Assembly: GCF_018130695.1 (NCBI RefSeq)
Contig: NZ_JAFCJX010000005.1
Coordinates: 186,001-250,000, forward strand
Length of the DNA stretch: 64,000 nucleotides
Source: Bradyrhizobium jicamae
GTDB taxonomy: Bacteria > Pseudomonadota > Alphaproteobacteria > Rhizobiales > Xanthobacteraceae
Direction of reading: 5' to 3'
The number at the start of each line of letters is the position of its first letter. The first letter of the stretch is position 1. A program made the position numbers and the translations under genes. The notes beneath the pieces were generated by a model. That model worked only from the letters and a program-made list of their open reading frames with translations, ran no database searches and had not been told where the DNA came from. This document shows, piece after piece, positions 28,433 through 36,428 of the stretch.

Positions 28433-28786
28433 ATGAGACAGGTCAGGTATTCCCGGCGTGTCCTCGGCGGTATGCTCGTGACGCTGGCGCTGAGTGCAAC
28501 GGCAATGCCGGCCATCGGCGCCAACGTCGACCAGGGCCGCCGGCTGGCCGGGCTCTACTGCGCCCGCTGTCACGCCATCGACAAGGTGAGCCCGAGCCCG
28601 CTGAAGATCGCACCGCCGTTCCGGACGCTGCACGAGCGCTACCCGGTCGGAATGCTCGAGGAGGCGCTCGCGGAAGGAATTGTCACCGGCCATCCGAGCA
28701 TGCCGCAATTCAGCTTCGAGCCGGATCAGGTCGGCGACTTCATCGCCTTCCTGAAATCGCTGGAAAGCGACAAAGCCCGCCCTTGA
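28433..28786 (+). CDS. Periplasmic monoheme cytochrome c
   Basis: This 117-residue protein has a signal peptide ending about residue 29 (MLVTLALSATAMPAIGA). One heme c site follows, CARCH near residues 43-47, and a likely axial Met in HPSMPQFSF. It is a small class I-type cytochrome that could carry electrons toward the cbb3 oxidase encoded at 35372-38824. The ATG at 28433 lies 13 bp after the stress protein gene. A FixK box for the next gene overlaps its stop codon (28783-28796). Which donor and acceptor it uses is unknown. Confidence 0.88.
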   Translation: MRQVRYSRRVLGGMLVTLALSATAMPAIGANVDQGRRLAGLYCARCHAIDKVSPSPLKIAPPFRTLHERYPVGMLEEALAEGIVTGHPSMPQFSFEPDQVGDFIAFLKSLESDKARP

Positions 28787-28796
28787 GGCAGATCAA
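28783..28796. promoter_or_regulatory. FixK box (perfect) overlapping cytochrome stop, CBS-BON gene
   Basis: TTGAGGCAGATCAA. The cytochrome TGA stop is at 28784-28786, inside the box. The centre is 61 bp before the CBS-BON start. Confidence 0.8.
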
Positions 28797-28850
28797 CGGG
28801 TTCGTCGCACGGCGGCCTATTGTTTCCTTCGCCACATCAGGAGGTTCGAC

Positions 28851-29573
28851 ATGCGCGCCCATCAGATCATGAAGAAGCACATCATCAGCGTCAGCCCGCA
28901 GACATCGATCCTCGATGCCGCCAACACCATGCTGCGCAACCACATCAGCGGCCTGCCGGTGCTGGACGAAAAGGGCGCGCTGAAGGGCGTTGTCTCCGAA
29001 GGCGATTTCCTGCGCCGCGCCGAGGTCGGCACCGGGCGCAAGCGCTCGGCCTGGCTCGAGCTGTTCACCGGCGTCGGCCGCGCCGCCACCGATTTCGTCC
29101 ATGAGCGCGGCCGCAAGGTCGAGGATGTCATGACCGAAAACCCCGTCACCATCGACGAGCAGACGCCGCTCGACGAGATCGTGCATCTCATGCACAAGCA
29201 TGGCGTCAAGCGATTGCCCGTGATGAACGGCCAGGCCCTGGTCGGGATCGTCACCCGTTCGGACATCCTGCAGGCGGTGGCGTCGATGGCGCGGGACGTT
29301 CCCGATCCGACCGCCGACGACGGCCATATCCGCGACCGCATCGTGCGCGCGATGGACGAAACGGCGTGGCGTCCGGCCGGTTTCCAGGTCTGGGTCCGCA
29401 ACGGCGTCGTGCATCTCCACGGCGTGATCTTCGACGATCGCGCCCGCCAGGCCGCGATCGTGCTGGCCGAGAACACCGCCGGCGTCAAAGAGGTTCACGA
29501 TCACCTCTGCTTCGTCGACGGCTATTCCGGTTTTTATGTTGAATCGCCCGAGGACGTGAAGGCTGCGAGCTGA
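28851..29573 (+). CDS. CBS-CBS-BON domain protein
   Basis: This 240-residue protein has two CBS motifs: residues about 3-62 (IMKKHIISVSPQTSILDAANTMLRNHISGLPVLDEKGALKGVVSEGDFL) and about 92-145 (VEDVMTENPVTIDEQTPLDEIVHLMHKHGVKRLPVM, then TRSDIL). A C-terminal BON domain (about 160-230; IRDRIVRAMDETAWRPAGFQVWVRNGVVHLHGVIFDDRARQAAIVLAENTAGVKEVHDHL) follows. CBS pairs bind adenylates; BON domains bind lipids or membranes. The combination suggests an energy-sensing factor at a membrane. An AGGAGG site precedes the ATG. It is expressed from its own FixK box. Confidence 0.88.
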   Translation: MRAHQIMKKHIISVSPQTSILDAANTMLRNHISGLPVLDEKGALKGVVSEGDFLRRAEVGTGRKRSAWLELFTGVGRAATDFVHERGRKVEDVMTENPVTIDEQTPLDEIVHLMHKHGVKRLPVMNGQALVGIVTRSDILQAVASMARDVPDPTADDGHIRDRIVRAMDETAWRPAGFQVWVRNGVVHLHGVIFDDRARQAAIVLAENTAGVKEVHDHLCFVDGYSGFYVESPEDVKAAS

Positions 29574-29670
29574 GGGCGTAGCGCAGGCCTCTCCATGGCC
29601 GTCCGAAGGACGGCGTCGCGTGCGCTCGCCTATGTCGGCCATCCACGCCTGTTCTTTCGCTGGAAGCCAA

Positions 29671-29705
29671 GACGTGGATGCCCGGGACAAGCCCGGGCAT
29701 GACGA
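29671..29705. repeat. REP-like palindromic intergenic repeat
   Basis: ATGCCCGGG (29678-29686), loop ACAAG, CCCGGGCAT (29692-29700), embedded in CGTGGATGCC...GGCATGACG. This palindrome type is widespread between genes in Bradyrhizobium. Translated, it gives the familiar spurious MPGLVPGIHV peptide. The rest of 29574-29765 holds nothing else I can support. Confidence 0.75.
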
Positions 29706-29765
29706 GTTTGTGGAGGCCGCGCCGTATCTCATTCGGGTGGCCAACGGTTCGCCTGAAGAGAAGCT

Positions 29766-30440
29766 TCACGCGTTCAGTCGGGCGAGCTCCGCGCGGTTGC
29801 GCAGATCGACGCGGCGGGAGGTCTGCAGCGCAATCGTGCCCGATTGCACGAACTGGGTGAAGGTCCGCGACACCGTCTCGATCGTCAGGCCGAGATAGTC
29901 GGCGATATCCTGGCGGGACATCGTCAGGTCGACGGACGAGGTGCGCGCGTTACGGGTCGCCATTTCGAGCAGGAAGCCGGCGACGCGCTGTTCTGCGCTC
30001 TTGATCAGGATCAATGCGTGCTGCTGGACGCGCTGCAATTCACGGGTGGTCAGCGACCAGAGCTGGCGGGCGAGATCGGTCTCGTGCTCGGCCCGCGCCA
30101 GCACCGCGGAGCGCTTGGCAACGACGACCTGGGCGTCGGAGACGGCTTCCGCCGACGCGCAATGCACGTCACCGGCCTCGACGCCGAAGATGTCGCCCGG
30201 CAGGTAGAAGCCACTGATCTGGCGGCGGCCGTCGTCGAGCATCTTGAAAGTGCGGACCGTGCCCGTGATCACCTGATAGAGGTAATCGGCAGGCTCGTCC
30301 TCGCCGTAGATCTCCTCATTGCGGGCAAACCGCATCGGCGCGCCGATCATCGCCAGCGGCCCCTTGGGCAGCGCGATCGAGCGAACGGGAGCAGAGGTAC
30401 GTCCGTAGGCGGGAGCAAGGGGAGCAGAGGTGGCGAGCAT
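29766..30440 (-). CDS. fixK: FixK2-type Crp/Fnr transcriptional regulator
   Basis: This 224-residue regulator has a cyclic-nucleotide-fold sensor domain (about 30-140; MRFARNEEIYGEDEPADYLYQVITGTVRTFKMLDDGRRQISGFYLPGDIFG) and a C-terminal winged HTH (about 150-215) with SRQDIADYLGLTIETVSRTFTQF. That recognition helix (ETVSR) reads TTGA-type half-sites. The N-terminal Fe-S cysteines of FNR/FnrN are absent, so it should not sense oxygen directly. It is of the FixK2 class, whose transcription depends on FixLJ. I chose the ATG at 30438-30440 because GGAG lies nine bases upstream. A FixK-like box starts 18 bp before this ATG, suggesting autorepression. It adjoins the fixGHIS end rather than fixJ. 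Confidence 0.92.
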   Translation of the reverse strand: MLATSAPLAPAYGRTSAPVRSIALPKGPLAMIGAPMRFARNEEIYGEDEPADYLYQVITGTVRTFKMLDDGRRQISGFYLPGDIFGVEAGDVHCASAEAVSDAQVVVAKRSAVLARAEHETDLARQLWSLTTRELQRVQQHALILIKSAEQRVAGFLLEMATRNARTSSVDLTMSRQDIADYLGLTIETVSRTFTQFVQSGTIALQTSRRVDLRNRAELARLNA

Positions 30441-30457
30441 GGCGTGAACTCCGGCGT

Positions 30458-30471
30458 TTGATCTGCGCCAA
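30458..30471. promoter_or_regulatory. FixK-like box just upstream of fixK (imperfect)
   Basis: TTGATCTGCGCCAA has a CCAA right half instead of TCAA/GCAA. It ends 18 bp before the fixK ATG, too close for activation, so negative autoregulation is the simplest reading. Confidence 0.5.
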
Positions 30472-30608
30472 AACTCGCCGATTTCCACCACGCACGAAAT
30501 TTGGATATTTCCCCTAAGTATAATCCCGTAGCCGCCGGGGGGACGGCCGCGCGGGCTCCGGTAGCCCTACGGTATCGATCCACCCCTGCCCCGCGAAAAC
30601 CTGGCCCT

Positions 30609-30622
30609 TTGCGCCAAATCAA
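30609..30622. promoter_or_regulatory. FixK-type box, gene at 30681
   Basis: TTGCGCCAAATCAA fits TTGC-N6-TCAA. Its centre is 65 bp before the plus-strand start at 30681. Confidence 0.6.
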
Positions 30623-30680
30623 CGCGATTTTCGGTCGAATTCGGCAAACTCTGCCCGACAATGTGAGGCAGATCGACATC

Positions 30681-30923
30681 ATGCAACGTCTATGGTCCCT
30701 GCTCGCGAGGCTCAACGGCCACACCTGGCAAGATATTGCGACAGCGCCGTGCAATTGCACGATCGAGCTCGCGGTCATCGACGGCGATGTGACGGCGCTC
30801 GATTGCCCCTATTGCCGCCACGACGGCGAATGGCTGGACGCGACGACGATGACGCCGGCCACCGTCACCGCCACGCATTGGCGCCGCTGGCAGCCCGATA
30901 TCATACCGGCCTGCTGCTGCTAG
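30681..30923 (+). CDS. 80-residue Cys-rich protein, THWRxW family, unknown function
   Basis: The protein MQRLWSLLARLNGHTWQDIA has seven cysteines, including CNC, CPYC and a CCC end, and no membrane helix. The core IELAVIDGDVTALDCPYCRHDGEWLDATTMTPATVTATHWRRWQP aligns by eye with the product of the gene at 41931. They share (E)(I/L)AVI, V, CR, GxW and THWRxW. The cysteines could bind a metal. A FixK-type box lies 65 bp upstream. It converges with fixS, with 2 bp between the coding regions. The start at 30681 follows GAGGCAGA. Confidence 0.7.
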   Translation: MQRLWSLLARLNGHTWQDIATAPCNCTIELAVIDGDVTALDCPYCRHDGEWLDATTMTPATVTATHWRRWQPDIIPACCC

Positions 30924-30925
30924 GC

Positions 30926-31090
30926 CTACGATTTCGACGCGCCTTCCGCCGGCTCGTCGTCGGCGATCGCCCGCCATGCTGCGCCGTCGAGATCGTCGTA
31001 TTGGCCGCTGCGGAGCGACCACAGGAAGCCCAGCAGACCGAGGAAGCCGAGAACGAGCGCGAGCGGCACCAGATACACCAGCACTTCCAT
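30926..31090 (-). CDS. fixS: FixS, cbb3 oxidase maturation protein
   Basis: This 54-residue membrane protein starts MEVLVYLVPLALVLGFLGLLGFLWSLRSGQYDDLDGAAWRAI. It has one N-terminal helix, then the FWSLRSGQYDDLDG motif that identifies CcoS/FixS. It is needed for cofactor (Cu/heme) insertion into the cbb3 oxidase with FixI. The ATG overlaps the fixI stop as ATGA. Longer in-frame starts would run inside fixI and are rejected. Confidence 0.95.
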   Translation of the reverse strand: MEVLVYLVPLALVLGFLGLLGFLWSLRSGQYDDLDGAAWRAIADDEPAEGASKS

Positions 31091-33279
31091 CACCTGACCT
31101 CCCGCACACGGCGCGCACGCAGCGCATTGAGCATCACCAGCAGCGACGATCCCGACATCGCGGCGGCGGCGATCAGCGGCGTCACGAGGCCCGCGATCGC
31201 AATCGGAACGGCCAGGACGTTGTAGACCACCGCCAGCCACAGATTCTGCTTCATCAGCCGCAACGCCTTGCGCGAGATCTCGATCGCCGTCGCCACCGGC
31301 TCGAGCCGCTCGCCGAGGAACACGGCATCCGCGACCGCCTGGCTCATATGGGTAGCGCTCACCGGCGACATCGACGCATGGGCGGCGGCAAGCGCCGGGG
31401 CGTCATTGAGGCCGTCGCCGACCATCAGCACTTTGGAACCTTGCCGCGCCAGCGCCTCGATCCGAGCGATCTTGTCGACCGGTGAGACCTCGGCGCGCCA
31501 CTCGCGGATGCCCAGCGTCTGCGCCGCGCTCCGCACCGCGGCCTCACGGTCGCCGGACACGATCTCGATGGCAATGCCCTGCCGCTGCAGCGATGCGATG
31601 ACGGCGGCGGCATCGGGGCGCAGGCGCTGGCGCACCGCAAAGACGTGAATGACATCGCCATGGCGGAACGCGGCGACGGACGCTTCGGGATCGCGCGACA
31701 GAATGTCCGCGGCTAGGGCCTCGGCACCGCAATAGGACGGACGACCGAGGCGGATCTCCCGTCCATTGAACGTACCGCGCACGCCCTGCCCCGGCTCTTC
31801 CTCGATTCCCGGCAGCGGCGCATTGGCGCCGGCGGCGCGCGCGACCGCTGCCGCGACGGGATGCCGGCTCGACAATGCGAGGCGCCCGGCGAGGGTCACG
31901 ATATCGGCAGGAATGCTGGCGAGATTGGCGACGTCGAGCTCCGGCAGCGTCAGCGTGCCGGTCTTGTCGAAGATCACGCGATCGACCTGTGCGATGCGCT
32001 CGATGGCATCACCCGCATTGAGCAGCACGCCGGAGCCGAACAGCGCACCCGACGCCACGGTCTGCACGGCCGGAATCGCCAGGCCGAGCGCGCAGGGACA
32101 GGTGATGATCAGCACCGCGATCGCGGTGACGATCGAATCGTGGAAGCTCGCGCCATAGGCGAGCCAGCCCAGCATGGTCAGGAACGCGGTGGCATGCACG
32201 ACCGGCGCGTACAGCCGCGACGCCCGCTCGGCGAGCTTCAGATAATGGGAGCGCGACTGCAACGCGTTCTCGAGCAGGCGGGAGATTTCCGCCAGTAGCG
32301 TCTCTTCCGACGCCGCCGCGGCGCGGACCCGCAGCGTGCCCGAGCGCACCAGCGATCCCGCGAACACCGCGGTGCCGGGCTCGGCGACGACAGGCAGCGT
32401 CTCGCCGGTGATCAGGCTCTGATCGATCTCGGAACGTCCCTCGATCACGTTGCCGTCGACCGCCGAGCGTTCGCCCGGACGTAGCAGCACGATATCGCCG
32501 GGTCGGATCGTGGCGGCGGGCACGGTGCGGATTTCGTGCTCGCTGACGAATTTGGTCGCTGTCTCCGCCTTCAGAGCCGCCAGATTGCCGGCGAAAGCAC
32601 GGGTGCGGCGACGCATGTTCTGGTCGAGATAGCGGCCGGCCAGCAGGAAGGCGATCAGCATGATCGCGGCGTCGAAATAGGCGTGGTCGGCGTGGTTGGC
32701 AGTCTCGACGATCGAAGTCGCGAGCGCGAGAAAAATGCCGATGCTGATCGGCACGTCCATGTTGACGCCACGGGCGCGCAACGCTGAATACGCCGAGGCA
32801 AAGAACGGCTGCGCCGAATAGGCCGCTGCCGGCAGCACAATCAGCGCCGACAGCCAGTGGAAGAAGTCGCGCTGCTCCGGCAGCATGTCGCTGACATTGC
32901 CCGACCAGACCGGGATCGAGAGCATCATGACATTCATCGCCGCAAAGGCGGCGACGCCGAGCCGGCGCAGCAATGCGCTCGCCCGGTCGGCCTCGACGGT
33001 TTCGGCCTGCGCGCGCTCGAACGGATAGGCCTTGTAGCCGAGCTCGGCAAGCCGATCGACGAACAGCGCCGGATCGAGCGCGCCGGCCTTCCATTCCAGC
33101 GCGAGCCGGCGGTCGGTCAGGTTGACGCGCGCCGACGTCACGTCGGGAATCTTGGCAAGATTGCGCTCGATCTTGGCCATGCAGCCGGCGCAGCTGATGC
33201 CTTCGACCGCGAGATCGAGATGCAGCCGGTCGTCGCCGGCGGGCTTCAGGTAATGCGAGAGGTCGAGAGCCGTGGACAT
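31090..33279 (-). CDS. fixI: FixI, copper-transporting P1B-type ATPase for cbb3 assembly
   Basis: This 729-residue inner-membrane pump supplies copper for the cbb3 oxidase. An N-terminal HMA domain carries GISCAGCM (Cys about 30/33). The actuator motif is LITGETLP. CPC lies in the sixth helix (IITCPCALGLAIP, about 393), and the phosphorylated Asp of DKTGTLTLPEL is at about 437. GDGLNDAPALAAAHASMS is the hinge. It is downstream of fixH and overlaps fixS by 1 bp at the stop (ATGA). The CPC/HMA set separates it from the P2-type pump at 13774. Confidence 0.95.
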   Translation of the reverse strand: MSTALDLSHYLKPAGDDRLHLDLAVEGISCAGCMAKIERNLAKIPDVTSARVNLTDRRLALEWKAGALDPALFVDRLAELGYKAYPFERAQAETVEADRASALLRRLGVAAFAAMNVMMLSIPVWSGNVSDMLPEQRDFFHWLSALIVLPAAAYSAQPFFASAYSALRARGVNMDVPISIGIFLALATSIVETANHADHAYFDAAIMLIAFLLAGRYLDQNMRRRTRAFAGNLAALKAETATKFVSEHEIRTVPAATIRPGDIVLLRPGERSAVDGNVIEGRSEIDQSLITGETLPVVAEPGTAVFAGSLVRSGTLRVRAAAASEETLLAEISRLLENALQSRSHYLKLAERASRLYAPVVHATAFLTMLGWLAYGASFHDSIVTAIAVLIITCPCALGLAIPAVQTVASGALFGSGVLLNAGDAIERIAQVDRVIFDKTGTLTLPELDVANLASIPADIVTLAGRLALSSRHPVAAAVARAAGANAPLPGIEEEPGQGVRGTFNGREIRLGRPSYCGAEALAADILSRDPEASVAAFRHGDVIHVFAVRQRLRPDAAAVIASLQRQGIAIEIVSGDREAAVRSAAQTLGIREWRAEVSPVDKIARIEALARQGSKVLMVGDGLNDAPALAAAHASMSPVSATHMSQAVADAVFLGERLEPVATAIEISRKALRLMKQNLWLAVVYNVLAVPIAIAGLVTPLIAAAAMSGSSLLVMLNALRARRVREVR

Positions 33280-33290
33280 GGCGGGACCGT

Positions 33291-33791
33291 TCAGTTCAGG
33301 ACGACGCGGTTCTTGGACAGGAACAGACGCTGGCCGCCGGAATCACCCTCGATCACCAGATCCCACTGTCCGGAAGCGATGCCCTGCGTGCTGCCGCGAT
33401 AATTGCCGCCGCTTCGCTCAGTGACCTCGAAGACGCGATCGCCGCGCCGGTCGGTGGGCCGCTCGAGCCTCCCCGTGAACGTCAAGCCGGTGAGCGCGGT
33501 GCCGTCGCGATCGCGCGCGCTTATGTCGAGCGATGCCGCGCCATCCGTGCCGCGTTCGATATGGGCGTCGACTTGCCAGCGCCTCGCATTCTGCTGCTGT
33601 GCGGCAGCGATCTCGCGCTGATAGGCGAGGCTCGCGCTGTAGGCGCTGTCGACCTCGGTGCCCGGCAGCGTGCTGATGGCAAAGCGCATCATGATGCCGT
33701 TGGCGCCCATCACGATTGCAAAGAAGCCGATCAGCGCGAACAGCACGAAGCGACCGGTGAGCGGACGGATGGTCTTGGCAGATGTGGACAT
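33291..33791 (-). CDS. fixH: FixH, cbb3 oxidase assembly membrane protein
   Basis: This 166-residue protein has one N-terminal helix (GRFVLFALIGFFAIVMGANGIMMRFA). The periplasmic domain that follows has the family start FAISTLPGTEVDSAYSASLAYQREI and an Ig-like beta region to the C-terminus. FixH/CcoH stabilises the oxidase during assembly. I chose the ATG at 33789-33791; a GTG one codon earlier is equally placed after GAGGGA. It lies 26 bp after fixG and 11 bp before fixI. Confidence 0.93.
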   Translation of the reverse strand: MSTSAKTIRPLTGRFVLFALIGFFAIVMGANGIMMRFAISTLPGTEVDSAYSASLAYQREIAAAQQQNARRWQVDAHIERGTDGAASLDISARDRDGTALTGLTFTGRLERPTDRRGDRVFEVTERSGGNYRGSTQGIASGQWDLVIEGDSGGQRLFLSKNRVVLN

Positions 33792-33817
33792 CACAGCACT
33801 TCCCTCAGGGCAGGAAC

Positions 33818-35275
33818 TCAGGGCAAAACGAAATGATCGGTGGCGGAGGCGGCCTCGCCGAGGCCGATATCGGTGACACGGAAGCGGACCGGCACCGAGC
33901 GCTCCGACTTCTCGTCCACCGGCGCCGTTACCAGCACGCGCAGCTCGGTCGTGGTGTCGCGCGGCAGCACGATCATCGGCCGTTCCGGCGTCACCGAATC
34001 GGCGCCGACGAGATGGATCGATGCGTTGGTCGGGCCGTCGATGTCGACCGTGATCACCCGGTCGAAGCCACGCTTGTTGAGGAGACGCAGCGTGTAGCCG
34101 TTGCGGATCGCACCATCGCTGAGCTTCACCGCCACGGGATTGCGATCGTGCAGCACGCTGATGTCGAGCAAGGTCCGCGACATCAGCGCGTAGAGCATCA
34201 CCGCGCAGACCCCCGCGATGAATGACGCGTAGACGATGGTGCGCGGCCGCACCGGCTTGAAGATCTCGCCCTTGCCGGCGATGCGGCGCTGCACGTTGAT
34301 GTCGTTGTCATAGCCGATCAGGCGGGTCTCGCGTCCGATTTTCTTCATCACGGCATCGCAGGCGTCGATGCACAGGCCGCACTGGATGCAGCCGAGCTGG
34401 GCGCCGTCGCGGATATCGATGCCGGTCGGGCACACCGCGACGCACTGATTACAGTCGATGCAATCGCCGACCTTCTCGCCGAGCGCGCGCAGGTCGAACG
34501 ATTTCTTCAGCGAGCAGCGCTGCTCGCCGCGGTCGTATTTGTAGGTGACATTGAGCGCCCACTCGTCGGTCAGCGCCGCCTGGATGCGCGGCCACGGGCA
34601 CATGTAGACGCAGACCTGCTCGCGCATGTAGCCGGCCAGCAGATAGGTCGAGGCCGTGAGGATTCCGATCCAGATATAGGCGATCGCTGGCGCCTGGAAT
34701 GTCGCGAGATCACGAACCAGTGTCGGCGCGTCGGCAAAATAGAGCACCCAGGCGCCGCCGGTCCACCAGGCGATCATGAGCCAGATCGCGTGCTTGAGCA
34801 CGCGCCTGGCGGCGCGGGCGGCCGTCATCGGGCCGGCGTCCGCCTTCAGCCGCTCGCGGCGATCACCCTCGATCCAGCGCTCCACCGCATAGAACAGATC
34901 GGTCCAGACCGTCTGCGGGCAGAGATAGCCGCACCAGATCCGTCCCCCCAGCGCGTTCATCAGGAACAGCGTGACCGCGGCCAGCACCAGCAGTCCGGTG
35001 AAGTAGTAGATCTCCTGAGGCCACAGCTCGATGAAGAAGAAATAGAAGCGCCGGTTCGGGAAATCGATCAGCACCGCCTGGTCCGGCGCGCCGAGGCCGC
35101 GATTCCAGCGTACGAACGGCAGCAGATAATAGATGCCGAGACAGACGGCCATCAGCCGCCACTTGATGGTGCGGAACGTGCCGGAAATGCTCTGCGGATA
35201 GACCTTCTTGTGGGCCACATAGAGTGGCCCATCCTCGTCGATCAGAAGATCGTCAGGCGATACGAGTTTGTTCAT
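33818..35275 (-). CDS. fixG: FixG, polyferredoxin-type cbb3 maturation protein (CcoG)
   Basis: The protein of about 485 residues has roughly five membrane helices. A cytoplasmic twin 4Fe-4S module follows (CIDCNQCVAVCPTGIDIRDG and CIQCGLCIDACDAVM, from about residue 268), and then a C-terminal Ig-like periplasmic domain. CcoG-type proteins reduce copper for cbb3 biogenesis. I chose the ATG at 35273-35275. The upstream ATG at 35297-35299 would coincide with the transcript start expected from the FixK box at 35333. It opens the fixGHIS transcription unit. Confidence 0.93.
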   Translation of the reverse strand: MNKLVSPDDLLIDEDGPLYVAHKKVYPQSISGTFRTIKWRLMAVCLGIYYLLPFVRWNRGLGAPDQAVLIDFPNRRFYFFFIELWPQEIYYFTGLLVLAAVTLFLMNALGGRIWCGYLCPQTVWTDLFYAVERWIEGDRRERLKADAGPMTAARAARRVLKHAIWLMIAWWTGGAWVLYFADAPTLVRDLATFQAPAIAYIWIGILTASTYLLAGYMREQVCVYMCPWPRIQAALTDEWALNVTYKYDRGEQRCSLKKSFDLRALGEKVGDCIDCNQCVAVCPTGIDIRDGAQLGCIQCGLCIDACDAVMKKIGRETRLIGYDNDINVQRRIAGKGEIFKPVRPRTIVYASFIAGVCAVMLYALMSRTLLDISVLHDRNPVAVKLSDGAIRNGYTLRLLNKRGFDRVITVDIDGPTNASIHLVGADSVTPERPMIVLPRDTTTELRVLVTAPVDEKSERSVPVRFRVTDIGLGEAASATDHFVLP

Positions 35276-35332
35276 GGCAGAGCCTGGTTCGCGGTCCATG
35301 ACTCAAACTACGTCGGTCGTGGTCGGTCGACG

Positions 35333-35346
35333 TTGACGCACGTCAA
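35333..35346. promoter_or_regulatory. FixK box (perfect), fixGHIS
   Basis: TTGACGCACGTCAA. Its centre is about 64 bp before the fixG ATG at 35275, which places the expected transcript start near 35299. Confidence 0.88.
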
Positions 35347-35371
35347 CCGACCTGCGGACTTCTTATTCCGG

Positions 35372-36244
35372 CTATTTTCCGCCGCCGAGCGAATGCACGT
35401 AGACGGCAAGCGCCTTGACCGTGACGGGATCGAGACGACCGCTCCAGGCCGGCATCACACCGGCGCGGCCATTGGTGATGGTCTCGATCAGCGTCGCCTC
35501 ATCGGAGCCATAGAGCCAGATCCGGTCGGTCAGATCAGGCGCGCCGAGCTCCTGGTTGCCCTTGGCGTTTTCGCCATGACAGCTCGTGCAGTTGTCGGTG
35601 AATAGCTTCTTGCCGGCCGCGGCATCGAAACCAGGCGCCGTCGACAGACCCGACAACGACCGAACATAGTTCGCAACCGTGACGATCTCGCCCTTCTTGA
35701 GGATGCCATCGCGGCCGAACGCCAGCATCTGGCTGTCATGTGTCTTGGCGTGACCGGAGCGGGCGCCGTACTGGATGGTCTGCAGGATCTGGTCGAGCGA
35801 TCCGCCCCACAGCCACTCGTCGTCGTTGAGGTTCGGATAACCCTTGGCGCCGGCGCCACCACTGCCGTGGCACGGCGCGCAATTGTCCGCGAACACCGTC
35901 TTGCCGCGGGCGCGGGCCAGCGCCAGCAGTGCCGGGTCCTTCTCGATCTCGGCAAGCGAAGCGTTGCCGAGCACCGCCATCTTCTCACCGCGCAGTTTCT
36001 CGAGATCGGCGAGATCCTCGGCGACGCTGGCGCGGGTCGAATAATGGAACAGGCCGGTGGTGTTGCTGGTGATCAGCGGCCAGGCCGGATAGACGATCCA
36101 ATAGCCGATCGCCCACAAGATCGTTGCGTAGAAGCTCAGTATCCACCAGCGGGGCAGCGGTGTGTTGAGCTCCTTGATGCCGTCCCATTCATGCCCCGTC
36201 GTGGAGCGGCCCGAGACGCTGTCGATATCGTCGTGTTCGGTCAT
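35372..36244 (-). CDS. fixP: FixP, diheme cytochrome c subunit of cbb3 oxidase
   Basis: This 290-residue subunit has one membrane helix near residue 35-55 (RWWILSFYATILWAIGYWIVYP) and two heme c sites, CAPCH (about 120) and CTSCH (about 217), in the periplasm. It passes electrons from the bc1 complex/soluble cytochrome toward FixO and FixN. The order fixN-O-Q-P with short gaps is the standard operon. FixP ends 26 bp before the fixG promoter box, and no clear terminator is seen between. Confidence 0.96.
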   Translation of the reverse strand: MTEHDDIDSVSGRSTTGHEWDGIKELNTPLPRWWILSFYATILWAIGYWIVYPAWPLITSNTTGLFHYSTRASVAEDLADLEKLRGEKMAVLGNASLAEIEKDPALLALARARGKTVFADNCAPCHGSGGAGAKGYPNLNDDEWLWGGSLDQILQTIQYGARSGHAKTHDSQMLAFGRDGILKKGEIVTVANYVRSLSGLSTAPGFDAAAGKKLFTDNCTSCHGENAKGNQELGAPDLTDRIWLYGSDEATLIETITNGRAGVMPAWSGRLDPVTVKALAVYVHSLGGGK

Positions 36245-36250
36245 GGTCTG

Positions 36251-36415
36251 TCAGTCCTCACGCAGCGGCATCTGCGCCGCGGAATCGAACAACGCCTTGT
36301 TGCGGGGCCGGAGCGCATAGACCACGATGGCTATGAAGATGCCGACGAACACGGGCGTCCAGAACGTGACGACGAGATTTGACGCCAAATTCTCGATGGT
36401 CATGATGGCTTTCAT
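36251..36415 (-). CDS. fixQ: FixQ, small cbb3 oxidase subunit
   Basis: This 54-residue protein, MKAIMTIENLASNLVVTFWTPVFVGIFIAIVVYALRPRNKALFDSAAQ, has a single helix and the CcoQ-type YALRPRNKALFDSAA tail. It stabilises FixP in the complex. It lies 13 bp after fixO and 6 bp before fixP. The ATG at 36413-36415 is chosen; a longer frame reads back into fixO and is rejected. Confidence 0.95.
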   Translation of the reverse strand: MKAIMTIENLASNLVVTFWTPVFVGIFIAIVVYALRPRNKALFDSAAQMPLRED

Positions 36416-36428
36416 CGATAAGGACTCC

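Noticed and set aside
29485..29769. 94-residue minus frame containing MPGLVPGIHV
   Set aside because: Translation of a REP-like palindrome common between Bradyrhizobium genes; not a gene.
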